NCBI GenBank assembly: GCA_964617995.1
Contig: CAZTXD010000076.1
Location: 1-16,697 of the forward strand
Reading direction: 5' to 3'
Source: CAZTXD01 sp964617995
GTDB taxonomy: Bacteria; Actinomycetota; Acidimicrobiia; Spongiisociales; ZC4RG35
Length of the DNA: 16,697 bases
The translations under genes and the position numbers were made by a program. The number at the start of each line of letters is the position of its first letter. Within the stretch, counting starts at the first letter, position 1. The notes beneath the pieces were generated by a model that saw only the letters and a list, made by a program, of their open reading frames with translations, was not told the DNA's origin and did no database searches. Shown here one piece after another: positions 6,664 to 14,376 of this stretch.

Positions 6664-7811
6664 AGATCGCACATCTCTGCACCGTGGACTCCAGTCTCCG
6701 GTACCTGCTCCTGCCTCAGCTCGAGATAAGTCTCGCCCGTGGCGACGAGGTCCTCGGCATCAGCGCACCGGGTCCCGACGTTGCCTTCTTGCAGTCGCGG
6801 GGCATCCGCCATGTGGCCCTCGACGCATCGACGAGGCATCGTTCGCTCGTCGCCGACGTCAAGGCCGCGTGGCAGCTGGCTTGTGTCCTACGGAGAGAGA
6901 AGCCGGATGTGCTCCACACGCACAACCCGAAGCCCGGTGTGTATGGACGCATCCTGGGTCGCCTTCTCGGAGTTCCGATTGTCATCAACACGGTGCACGG
7001 TATGTATGCCACCGAGACCGATCGGGCCCTGAAGAGAGTGCTGGTGTATCTCCTCGAGGCCGTTGCATCCAGGTTCAGCGACCTGGAGCTCGTACAGAGT
7101 GCCGAGGACGTCGAGACGATCAAGCGGTTGAGGCTCGCGTCCGCGGACAAGGTGCGCCACCTCGGAAACGGCGTCGACCTGGCAAGATTTGCGGGCGAGA
7201 GAAACGATTCGTCGCTTCGTTCGAAGAGAGCCGAGTTGGGACTGAACGCGCAAACTGTGGTGGTCGGTTGCGTAGCGCGGCTGGTAGCGGAGAAGGGGAT
7301 TCCTGAGTTGGTGGCGGCGTATGAAATGCGGACTCAGGATTACGAGCTGTTGATCGTGGGCCCGGCAGATCCGTCGAAGGACGATGCTTTCGACGAGGGA
7401 CAGATCCAGGCCGCCGAGAGGTCCGGTGTTCGTTTTCTCGGCCATCGCAGCGACCTGGAGTCTCTGTACCACACGTTCGACCTGTTTGTGTTGCCGTCGC
7501 ACCGCGAGGGATTCCCACGTGCCGCGATGGAGGCAGCCGCGAGTGGTCTTCCGCTGGTACTCACCGACGTGAGAGGTTGCCGCGAGGTGGTTGACAATGG
7601 AGTCAACGGGGTTTTGGTCCCCGTTCGAGATCCTGCCGCTCTATCCGCAGCGATCGATGGTCTCGTGAAGAACCCGGATGTTCGCGCCGAGATGAGCCGT
7701 GCGGGATCGTTCAAGGCGACTCGGCAGTTCGACGAGAGAGATGTGGTGGCCAAGGTCCTGTCGTCCTATCGCGAGGTGGCCGAGCGGAAGGGGCTGGGGT
7801 TCAATGCGTAA
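6660..7811 (+). CDS. GT4 family glycosyltransferase
   Basis: This 383-residue cytosolic or membrane-peripheral GB-fold enzyme has the usual GT4 length. The N-terminal Rossmann domain has HTHNPKPG (86-93) and NTVHG (110-114). The donor domain has NGVD (170-173), VAEKG (209-213) and the EX7E motif EGFPRAAME (E283 to E291). The HTHNPKPG motif and the PglC-like gene directly downstream resemble PglA/WbpH-like enzymes that add the second sugar to a polyprenyl-linked sugar. That assignment is inference. The ATG overlaps the previous stop (ATGA). Its own stop lies inside the start of the next gene, with an 8-bp overlap. Confidence 0.9.
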   Translation: MKIAHLCTVDSSLRYLLLPQLEISLARGDEVLGISAPGPDVAFLQSRGIRHVALDASTRHRSLVADVKAAWQLACVLRREKPDVLHTHNPKPGVYGRILGRLLGVPIVINTVHGMYATETDRALKRVLVYLLEAVASRFSDLELVQSAEDVETIKRLRLASADKVRHLGNGVDLARFAGERNDSSLRSKRAELGLNAQTVVVGCVARLVAEKGIPELVAAYEMRTQDYELLIVGPADPSKDDAFDEGQIQAAERSGVRFLGHRSDLESLYHTFDLFVLPSHREGFPRAAMEAAASGLPLVLTDVRGCREVVDNGVNGVLVPVRDPAALSAAIDGLVKNPDVRAEMSRAGSFKATRQFDERDVVAKVLSSYREVAERKGLGFNA

Positions 7812-8403
7812 GCGGGCCTTCGACTTTGTCGTGGCGGTGGTTCTCCTCGCCCTCTTGGCTGTTCCCATGGTCATCCTCTATAGCCTGACGAGGGCAAGAC
7901 TGGGTTCACCTGCCATTTACCGGAGCCCGCGTTCGGGGCTGGGTGGGCGGTCGTTCACCATGTACAAGTTCCGAACCATGACCGACGAGCTCGACGAAGA
8001 AGGGCGACTGCTCTCGGATGAGGCCAGATTGACGAGCTTTGGCCGGTGGATGCGGTTATGGAGCCTGGACGAGCTGCCCGAGTTGTTAAATGTGATCCGA
8101 GGTGACATGAGTCTGGTGGGACCCAGACCACTCCTCCCTAAATACCTGCCGCGATATTCGGCGGAGCAGGCACGTCGTCACGAGGTGCGCCCGGGGATCA
8201 CCGGCTGGGCCCAGGTCAATGGTCGCAACGAGCTGGACTGGGAGGAACGTCTCGCAATGGACGTTTGGTACGTGGACAACAGGTCGTTCCTTCTCGACTT
8301 GCGGATCCTGTTGAGGACACTCGGCCAAGTAATGAAACGAGAAGGAATCAGCGCCGAGGGACACGCCACCATGCATGAGTTCCACGGCTCGGAAGAGACT
8401 TGA
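7804..8403 (+). CDS. PglC-like monotopic phosphoglycosyl transferase
   Basis: The 199-residue bacterial sugar transferase moves a sugar-1-phosphate from a UDP-sugar to polyprenyl phosphate, starting a surface glycan at the inner membrane face. It has one N-terminal hydrophobic reentrant helix (about 7-28), YKFRTM (54-59), the catalytic Asp-Glu pair in SLDELPELLNV (D89, E90), SLVGPRPLL (103-111) and RPGITGWAQVNGRN. Its length matches the small PglC class rather than the larger WbaP/WcaJ class. The ATG at 7804 is chosen because it aligns with the family start and has GGAAGGGG upstream. An earlier in-frame ATG at 7699 would lie deep inside the previous gene. The sugar cannot be predicted. Confidence 0.93.
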   Translation: MRKRAFDFVVAVVLLALLAVPMVILYSLTRARLGSPAIYRSPRSGLGGRSFTMYKFRTMTDELDEEGRLLSDEARLTSFGRWMRLWSLDELPELLNVIRGDMSLVGPRPLLPKYLPRYSAEQARRHEVRPGITGWAQVNGRNELDWEERLAMDVWYVDNRSFLLDLRILLRTLGQVMKREGISAEGHATMHEFHGSEET

Positions 8404-9362
8404 GCATCCTGATCTCATCCGCCGGGCGTCGCACGTCTCTGGTCGAGGCTTTCCTGGAGGCCTGCGCGGGTAAAGAGAAGGTTATTGCTGCCGACGCCGA
8501 TCCGCTGGCCCCAGCCTTGTTCGTCGCCGACGAGGGGGTGATGGTTCCGCGGCTTGACGATGACGAGTTCCTCGAACACCTGCTCGCCGTCTGTGCCCGA
8601 CATGACGTTCGTCTTGTCGTCCCCACCATCGACACAGAGTTGCTCCTCTACGCCCGGAATCGGGCACGCTTCGAGGGCGAGGGTGTGGTGCCACTGGTGT
8701 CTTCCGTGTCCCTGATCGAGACCACTCTGAGCAAGAGGAAGACCGAGGCGACATTCGCCATGGCGGGCATCCGCACTCCGCGGTCCTGGGAGATGGACGT
8801 GGCGTCAATCGGTGATTTCCCGGCGGAAATGTTCGTCAAGCCGGATCAGGGGAGTGCGTCGGCCCACACCTATCCCTCCACGCCCGAGCGTCTCGAAGCG
8901 GTACTCCCGCTGGTCCCGGACCCTGTCGTGCAGGAAAAGATCGATGCCGTCGAGGTCACCGTGGACGCCTTGCTCGACCGGGCAGGTGTCCTGGTGCACA
9001 TGGTGCCCCGGATCAGATTGAAGACGGTGGGCGGAGAGTCGGTTCAAGGCGTCACGCTGCCGGACCTGCCGCTGAGGGAATGGCTCTCGCGGGTCTTCGC
9101 AGTCGTCACCGATCTGGGGGGCTGGGGTCCGATGACCGTACAGATCTTCCTCACATCACCAGTTCCGACCTTGATAGAGGTCAACCCGCGCTTCGGGGGC
9201 GGATTTCCGCTCGCCTATCGAGCCGGGGCGCGCTATCCCCAATGGATACTCCAGATAATCGATGGCCGGGCTGTGGAGCCGCGACTGGGAGAGTATCGAA
9301 AGGGTCTCTTCATGACGCGGTCGCTGACCGAGCACTACGTGGAGGGTGAGTGGGAACAGTGA
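8400..9362 (+). CDS. ATP-grasp family ligase-like protein
   Basis: The 320-residue protein has a pre-ATP-grasp Rossmann part (SILISSAGRRTSLVEAF; VPTIDTELL at 74-82) followed by an ATP-grasp fold like that of carbamoyl-phosphate synthase. Motifs are FVKPDQGSAS (145-154) in the ATP-binding loop, QEKIDAVEVTVDALLD (178-193), and LIEVNPRFGGGF (258-269) with the metal-binding Glu and Asn. Such enzymes join a carboxylate to an amine, thiol or similar group through an acyl-phosphate. The substrate is not evident. In a glycan operon it could amidate a sugar acid or add an amino acid. The start is TTG at 8400, overlapping the previous stop (TTGA) with GGAAGAG upstream. It is coupled to the HAD-like gene downstream. 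Confidence 0.88.
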   Translation: MSILISSAGRRTSLVEAFLEACAGKEKVIAADADPLAPALFVADEGVMVPRLDDDEFLEHLLAVCARHDVRLVVPTIDTELLLYARNRARFEGEGVVPLVSSVSLIETTLSKRKTEATFAMAGIRTPRSWEMDVASIGDFPAEMFVKPDQGSASAHTYPSTPERLEAVLPLVPDPVVQEKIDAVEVTVDALLDRAGVLVHMVPRIRLKTVGGESVQGVTLPDLPLREWLSRVFAVVTDLGGWGPMTVQIFLTSPVPTLIEVNPRFGGGFPLAYRAGARYPQWILQIIDGRAVEPRLGEYRKGLFMTRSLTEHYVEGEWEQ

Positions 9363-10063
9363 TAGAGGCGGTGGTTCTCGACCTCGATGACACGCTCTAT
9401 CTGGAGCGTGACTACGTGCGCAGTGGGTTCGCCAGTGTCGCCGGCACCTTGGAGGAGTTGGGCATCGCCGATGCCAGGGAAGCATTCGAGCATCTCTGGA
9501 GCCAGTTCAAGGATGGGCGAAGGGGTGACGCCTTCGACTCGCTGGCCCGTAACTTTCCATTCCAGGAGAGAACGTCGGTGCCCGATCTCATCGCCCGGTA
9601 TAGGACTCATCGGCCCAACATCGCCTTGCTCGATCCCGAGGGATTCGATGCCCTGGCCTCATCCGTGCTACCGATCGGACTGATCTCCGATGGCATTGTT
9701 GAGCCACAGCTGAGGAAGATGGAAGCCCTCGGCCTCCAGGACAGGTTCAACGTCACAGTTCTGACCGGAGCTTGGGGTCGGGACTTCTGGAAACCCCATC
9801 CACGAGCCTTCGAGATGATGGAGATGAGACTTGGTATTTCCGGAGAACGGCTGGCGTATGTCGCCGACAACCCGACCAAGGACTTCATCGCGCCCAACGG
9901 CCGCGGGTGGACATCGATCCGACTCAGGGTGGAAGGCCAACTCCACTATGGGGCTGAGCCCGCCAATCGCCAAGCCCGTCCCAGACTGGAAGTGTCTTCG
10001 CTGAGTGCGATATCGGAGCTGCTTGGGCACGATCGGAGTCGGCCTGGCGGAGGAATCAGCTGA
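9350..10063 (+). CDS. HAD-superfamily hydrolase
   Basis: The 237-residue soluble phosphatase-like protein carries all HAD motifs: DLDDT (11-15, nucleophile and acid Asp), ISDG (112-115), the lysine motif WKPHP (147-151) and ADNPTKDF (172-179). A small helical cap lies between the first two motifs. It should act on a phosphorylated small molecule, perhaps a sugar phosphate or nucleotide-linked intermediate of this pathway. GTG at 9350 is used, close behind GGAGGG. GTG at 9359, which overlaps the previous stop as GTGA, is an equally reasonable start that removes three residues. The close coupling with the ATP-grasp gene suggests consecutive steps. Confidence 0.88.
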   Translation: MGTVIEAVVLDLDDTLYLERDYVRSGFASVAGTLEELGIADAREAFEHLWSQFKDGRRGDAFDSLARNFPFQERTSVPDLIARYRTHRPNIALLDPEGFDALASSVLPIGLISDGIVEPQLRKMEALGLQDRFNVTVLTGAWGRDFWKPHPRAFEMMEMRLGISGERLAYVADNPTKDFIAPNGRGWTSIRLRVEGQLHYGAEPANRQARPRLEVSSLSAISELLGHDRSRPGGGIS

Positions 10064-10875
10064 TGTCGAAAGCGGATTGGCGCTCCTATCCGATCACCGC
10101 GGTGAAGTGGGCATCCCTGTTCACAGACTTGACGTTGGGGAGACGTTCCGGCCCACGGATCCTGATCTATCACCAGGTCGGAGCCGGATCCGGTCTGGAG
10201 ATGGATCTCGAGACCACGGCGTTCGCCGCTCAACTCGAATGGATGCTCCGCCATGGTGAGATCGTCGACCTGGAGGCCGCTGTTGTACGGCGAAGGGAGG
10301 CGAACGCAGACCGGTTGTATGTGCTCACATTCGATGATGGGCACGTCACCCTGTTCCACCATGCCTACCCGCTGATGCGAGAGCTGGGAATCCCGTTCAC
10401 CGTCTACGTCACCACTGCTCCTCTCGAGTCGGATGGTCTCCTCCACGGCGATCCCAGAATGGCTCTGGCTTCTTGGGACCAGTTGGCCGAGATGCGGGAC
10501 TCCGGGTTGATGACTGCGGGGGCACACGGTCACCGCCACCTCGACGCAAGGGCGCATCCGCAGACGGTTCTGGAGGAGGATCTCAATTCTTGCAACGACC
10601 TTCTGTATCTCCGGCTGGGAGTTGTCCCTCGTCACTTTGCCTACCCCTGGGGTCATCGCAGCGACTCCGCCGAGCCTCTGGTACGAGCGCTTTACGACTC
10701 GGCTGTCATTGGTAGCGGCTCGGACTTCGATGCGACCACGGATGTCCACAGGGTTCCTCGCATTCCGGTGATGTACAGCGATGGGTCATCTGTTTTGTTC
10801 TCCCGGAAGATGTGGGGTGGTTTCCGGCTCGAGTCCCGCCTGCGCGCGCTACGTGATCGTCTCGCCTCGACTTGA
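10063..10875 (+). CDS. Polysaccharide deacetylase (NodB-type, CE4-like)
   Basis: The 270-residue protein has a NodB homology domain. RILIYHQVG (32-40) is the first strand, TFDDG (89-93) carries the catalytic base and metal-binding Asp, AHGHRHLD (154-161) supplies the HxxxH metal ligands, and FAYPWGHRS (192-200) is the third motif. Metal-dependent removal of N- or O-acetyl groups from a glycan is expected. No signal peptide or transmembrane segment is evident, so a cytoplasmic, lipid-linked substrate is possible. The ATG overlaps the previous stop by one base (TGATG) and has GGAGGAA upstream. It is the last gene of the plus-strand operon. No convincing terminator is visible in the 54 bases before the IS element. 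Confidence 0.92.
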   Translation: MSKADWRSYPITAVKWASLFTDLTLGRRSGPRILIYHQVGAGSGLEMDLETTAFAAQLEWMLRHGEIVDLEAAVVRRREANADRLYVLTFDDGHVTLFHHAYPLMRELGIPFTVYVTTAPLESDGLLHGDPRMALASWDQLAEMRDSGLMTAGAHGHRHLDARAHPQTVLEEDLNSCNDLLYLRLGVVPRHFAYPWGHRSDSAEPLVRALYDSAVIGSGSDFDATTDVHRVPRIPVMYSDGSSVLFSRKMWGGFRLESRLRALRDRLAST

Positions 10876-10923
10876 TCTTTCCTGCCTTGATCAGGAGGTG
10901 CATAGAGACCTGGCGGGCTTCAG

Positions 10924-10929
10924 GCTAAG
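10924..10929. repeat. Left copy of probable target site duplication
   Basis: GCTAAG abuts the left IS end. The right flank begins GCTAGG, which differs at one position. A 6-bp duplication with one later substitution is the simplest reading. Confidence 0.55.
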
Positions 10930-10953
10930 TGTCCTTCCCAGGGACGTTGTTGA
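10930..10953 (+). repeat. Left terminal inverted repeat of IS481-type element
   Basis: This 24-base end begins TGTCCTTCCCA and matches the reverse complement of 11948-11971 at 20 of 24 positions, with the outer 11 bases identical. Confidence 0.85.
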
Positions 10954-11023
10954 CACTTGATTGGATGAGGGCCTGCCTGTTCGATTCGTGGGTGGAATAA
11001 CCGCGAATCTCGAGGAGGCCCTC

Positions 11024-11976
11024 ATGGCTCACACTACGGCTCGTCTGACGCCTTTTGGCCGGCGTCTTTTGGTGGATCGGATCGAGGTGCAGGGTTGGCC
11101 GGTGGCGCATGCTGCTGAGTCGATGGGTGTGTCTCGTCAGACAGCGTATAAGTGGCTTCGGCGGTGGCACTCTGAAGGCGAGGCTGGTCTGGTCGACCGG
11201 TCTTCGCGTCCTCATCACTGTCCAACCCGAATCTCTGAAACAGCCGAACAGGCCGTGGTGGCGGATCGGGTTGGGGAACGTGAGGGCCCGCATCTAATGG
11301 CTGGCCGTCTCGGCATGCCCCGCTCGACGATTTACGCGGTGTTGAAACGGCGGGGTTTATCCCGGCTTCGTGACCTCGACCGGTCCACAGGGATTCCGAT
11401 CCGGTATGTGAGGGACTGTTCTGGTGAGCTGGTCCGTGTCGACATCAAGAAGCTGGCCAGGATCCCCGACGGTGGCGGTGGAAGGTCATCGGACGTGCTG
11501 GCCGGGACCAGACCCAGAGACCCGGATACGAGTTCTGCCATTCGATGGTCGATGACCACAGCCGGGTCGCCTACACCGAAGTCCTAGACCGGGACGACGC
11601 CGAAGCCGCCGCAGGGTTCATGCTCAGAGCAGCCACCTGGTTCGCCGGGCTCGGTTACCGGATAGACCGAGTGATGACCGACAGCGCTTTCGTCTACACC
11701 CGCAGCCACCAGTTCGCCACTGCCCTCGACACCATCGGCGCCACCCACAAACGGATCCGCCCCTACCGGCCCCAGACCAACGGCAAAGTTGAACGATTCC
11801 ATCAAACCCTCGCCGCCGGCTGGGCATACAAACAGCCCTATCAGAACAACCAGCAACGACGAGACGCCCTCCCCAACTTTATCGACTCATACATTGAAAC
11901 CCGACCCCACAGCGAACTCGGCGGCCAACTACCAATGACCATCCTCATCAACCACCTCTGTGGGAAGGACAGCTAG
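11024..11976 (+). pseudogene. IS481-family transposase, frameshifted
   Basis: The gene has a good ribosome binding site (GAGGAGG) and ATG at 11024. The first part (to about 11479) holds an N-terminal helix-turn-helix (GWPVAHAAESMGVSRQTAYK, residues 24-43), the SSRPHHCPTR linker typical of IS481 proteins, and the first catalytic Asp in VRVDIKKL (D140). One base is missing near 11479-11480: the frame there reads GGT GGC GGT GGA, whereas inserting a T restores the family's GGGW and opens the downstream frame. Without it translation ends at 11587. The second part resumes with MVDDHSRVAYTE and holds the other catalytic residues (VMTDSAF, and TNGKVERFH with the Glu). The restored frame would stop at 11974-11976, three bases past the IS end, so its stop comes from the flanking duplication. 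Confidence 0.88.
11948..11971 (-). repeat. Right terminal inverted repeat of IS481-type element
   Basis: Read on the minus strand it begins TGTCCTTCCCA and pairs with 10930-10953 (20 of 24 bases). It lies inside the 3' end of the transposase coding sequence. Confidence 0.85.
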
Positions 11977-11977
11977 G
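11972..11977. repeat. Right copy of probable target site duplication
   Basis: GCTAGG directly follows the right inverted repeat and matches GCTAAG on the left at five of six bases. It supplies the TAG stop of the transposase frame. Confidence 0.55.
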
Positions 11978-12056
11978 AACCGCTTCTCCGAGCGTGCTCT
12001 CGAGTGCTCCGGTAGGGTGGCGGGTCTTGGGGGCCATTGGCTCAGCAGGGAGATGA

Positions 12057-13079
12057 ATGTGGCTGGTCCGGTCAAGAGCGAGACTCCACGTGTTAACCAT
12101 CCCACGAGGGATTGGTGGTGGTGAGGTGGCGAGCATAGGTCTTGTTGTCGCCGCGGCGGTGAGTCTCATTACGGGGCGAATCATGATCTGGCTTGGGCTT
12201 CGACTCGGGGTAGTTGACGCTCCAGACCACCACCTCAAGACGCACTCCGGCTCACCGGTCCCTTTGGGGGGTGTGGCAGTGTTGGTCGGTTCCTTATCCG
12301 GTCTCACTGTCGCAGGCGTGTTCGACGTCGCTCTGCTGGCGGCTCTGCTGATTGTCTGGCTGATCGGGTTGGCGGACGACATCTGGGGTGTCAGAGTCGT
12401 GATCAGGCTTCTGGGTGCGGTAGTCGCCGGCGTGGTGCTCGTGGCACTGTCCGATTCACGGTTCGAGGTGATAGTCGCCGTGTTCTGGGTCGTTGCGGTG
12501 GTGGTGGTGGTCAACGCCGTCAAACTGTTCGATGGTCTCGATGTCCTGGCAGGTTCCGTGATGACGGTTGCATTTCTCGGAATCACCTGGTTCGGGCTGG
12601 CTCAAGGAGTTGCCAATCCGCTGATGACCCTGACGGTCGTAGGGGCTCTCGTCGGTTTCCTGTTCTGGAATCGCCCCCCAGCTCGTCTCTACCTGGGTGA
12701 CAATGGGGCGTACGTCGTGGGAGTGTTGGCGGTGTGGGCGGGGATGTCGGCCAGCGCCGACCGTATGGCAGGAGTCGTGGCTATCGCTCTGATCGGGACG
12801 CCGCTGATCGACCTTGGGGTCACCGTGTTCCGGCGGGGGCTCTCTGGATCGCCCTTCCTTATCGGAGATCGTGGCCACACATATGACCGTCTCCAGCACC
12901 AGGGGCTCTCGGTGGCCGGAGTCGCTTTCGTCTTCACGATCGTCCAGGCCCTATGGGTCGCGGTTCTGGTGCCGATGTCGATTTTCTCAGGTGATCTGGC
13001 CGCGGCGATCACCGCACTGGCGTTGGGCTTGATGATTGCTGCTGCCGTGGGAGTGCGGTCGGCTCTGGCCGACCGCTGA
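12057..13079 (+). CDS. MraY/WecA-type polytopic phosphoglycosyl transferase
   Basis: This 340-residue multi-spanning membrane protein belongs to the glycosyl-4/MraY-WecA family, which transfers a UDP-HexNAc phosphosugar to polyprenyl phosphate. Family motifs are present in order: VVDAPDHHLKTHSGSPVPLGG (52-72), GLADD with the Asp pair (D107, D108), NAVKLFDGLD (153-162), LGDNGAY (213-219), and FRRGLSGSPFLIGDRGH (258-274). NAVK replaces the usual NAVN, and the terminal HxH region reads GHTYDRLQHQG, so it may differ in specificity. ATG at 12057 has GGGAG upstream. GTG at 12126 is an alternative start that removes a non-hydrophobic 23-residue leader. The IS lies 85 bases upstream and may have separated it from the earlier operon. 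Its last 71 bases overlap the convergent membrane-protein gene. Confidence 0.88.
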   Translation: MWLVRSRARLHVLTIPRGIGGGEVASIGLVVAAAVSLITGRIMIWLGLRLGVVDAPDHHLKTHSGSPVPLGGVAVLVGSLSGLTVAGVFDVALLAALLIVWLIGLADDIWGVRVVIRLLGAVVAGVVLVALSDSRFEVIVAVFWVVAVVVVVNAVKLFDGLDVLAGSVMTVAFLGITWFGLAQGVANPLMTLTVVGALVGFLFWNRPPARLYLGDNGAYVVGVLAVWAGMSASADRMAGVVAIALIGTPLIDLGVTVFRRGLSGSPFLIGDRGHTYDRLQHQGLSVAGVAFVFTIVQALWVAVLVPMSIFSGDLAAAITALALGLMIAAAVGVRSALADR

Positions 13080-14376
13080 CTGGTTCAGCTGGGGTTTCAT
13101 CGATGTCATTCCATCCCAATCCCACGACGACCGCGATGAAGAACGCGATTACCTGGCCCCTCTGGCGGGCGACGATCCCCAGGTTCCGTACCACGCTGAA
13201 CGCGATCGAATACGCGAGCACGTAGAAGGTGGCGAAGACCAGATAGGCATTGGCCCTCCATGATTTCCGATTTCGCAGAACGGCCGGGAGCTTCCATATG
13301 GTCACCCCAAGCAGCAGGGAGGTTTCGGCGGCGGCGAACAGATGCTGAATCTCGGATGCCTCGAAGATAAAAGGGCGAAAGAGGGCAAGCGCTATGGCCC
13401 CAGGCACGTCTGCCGGGCCAGCGACGGGCCCCCCTGAGGCCACTGTTCCTCTTTCGGAGGTACGCCGTGTTACGTCGGAGGTGAAGCTGTCCAACTCATC
13501 ACCGGATGTCAGGTCGACGCCGAAGATGTCGGGGAACAGCGCCAAGGCGAGGACCCCCGCGGCAAAAAGCCCACCGAGTGTTAGGACCCTGCGTGGACGG
13601 GCCAGGGTGCTCGCGTCGCGTCGCATACGTGACAGCATCCCCGCGCCTATCAGTCCCAACAGGACCAGTGTGGATATGTGGATACGAATCAGGCCCAACG
13701 CAACCAGGGCGGTGGCAAGGCTTACCAGCCACCGGACTTCGTAGGAGATGAGCAGTCGTGAGGTGCAATAGGCGGCCGCTCCCAGGGCGAACACAACAAC
13801 TGCGTCCTTGCCGATGCTCGACGGCCAGAATACATAGGTGGGCAGGAAGAAGACGAAGAACGCATATGCCTTGAGCTGAGACGGGTGAGCCCACCGACGG
13901 AAAGCAGCATAGAACATGAGCTGTCCCGCATAGGCAAACAGGGAGAAGAGAAGGAACCCCCCCATCATGTCGGGCGAGAAGACGGCGAAGACCACTCCGG
14001 TGAAATATTCGAGGATCTGGGTGCCGAAACCACCTGCACCGGTGAGGACGGGAATCCGCCCACTCTGCCACACGGCGGCGAGCCGAGTCCCTACTTCGAA
14101 ATAGCGATAGGCGTCACCGCCACCGTAGAAGACTTCCACCATCCAGTGTCGGGCCAGGGTCCCCGCGACCTTGGCCGTCAGACCCAACATCACCCACTTG
14201 AGCAGCCAGCCTCGATCAGCGTCGGAGCGCATCCGCAATCCTATGGCCCCGAAGACCAGGCTGGCCAGGATGAGTGTGAGCACGAATTCTGCCCAGGTCG
14301 TACCGGAGGCCACCAGAAGCCCGAAGATGGCCGCCGCACCTCCCGCTATCAGCCAGGGCACCGAATTCTTGATCAC
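13009..14376 (-). CDS. Polytopic membrane protein, possible Wzy-like polymerase or GT-C enzyme
   Basis: The protein has 455 residues and about ten hydrophobic segments. An early outer loop reads EVFYGGGDAYRYFEVGTRL (81-99), a middle motif FWPSSIGKDAVV (183-194), a long polar loop (about 284-325) separates the two halves, and the tail is rich in Pro, Gln and Ser. The GGDAxxYxxxG motif resembles GT-C glycosyltransferases and some glycan polymerases, but I cannot assign a family with certainty. Start: GTG at 14376 overlaps the acetyltransferase stop by four bases (GTGA) with GGAG upstream, so it is preferred to GTG at 14409. It is the last gene of the minus-strand string and overlaps the convergent 3' end of the MraY/WecA-type gene. 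Confidence 0.75.
   Translation of the reverse strand: MIKNSVPWLIAGGAAAIFGLLVASGTTWAEFVLTLILASLVFGAIGLRMRSDADRGWLLKWVMLGLTAKVAGTLARHWMVEVFYGGGDAYRYFEVGTRLAAVWQSGRIPVLTGAGGFGTQILEYFTGVVFAVFSPDMMGGFLLFSLFAYAGQLMFYAAFRRWAHPSQLKAYAFFVFFLPTYVFWPSSIGKDAVVVFALGAAAYCTSRLLISYEVRWLVSLATALVALGLIRIHISTLVLLGLIGAGMLSRMRRDASTLARPRRVLTLGGLFAAGVLALALFPDIFGVDLTSGDELDSFTSDVTRRTSERGTVASGGPVAGPADVPGAIALALFRPFIFEASEIQHLFAAAETSLLLGVTIWKLPAVLRNRKSWRANAYLVFATFYVLAYSIAFSVVRNLGIVARQRGQVIAFFIAVVVGLGWNDIDETPAEPVSGRPEPTALPRQQQSSSPTPVR

Larger units (their letters stand above)
10930..11971 (+). mobile_element. IS481-family insertion sequence, about 1.04 kb
   Basis: The element has 24-bp imperfect inverted repeats at both ends, a near-perfect 6-bp target duplication and one IS481-type transposase gene. 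Its length is usual for the family. It lies between the deacetylase gene and the MraY/WecA-type gene, both on the plus strand, and may have split a longer operon. The transposase frame is broken, so this copy should need help in trans to move. Confidence 0.88.

Noticed and set aside
10876..10929. Terminator after the deacetylase gene
   Set aside because: Only a 4-bp stem (CCTG/CAGG) with a 7-base loop is visible and no T-run follows; this is not enough to call.
11460..11500. Programmed -1 frameshift in the IS481 transposase
   Set aside because: A -1 slip would restore the frame, but no slippery heptamer is present at GGTGGCGGTGGAAGG, and IS481 elements normally use one uninterrupted frame. 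A one-base deletion is simpler.
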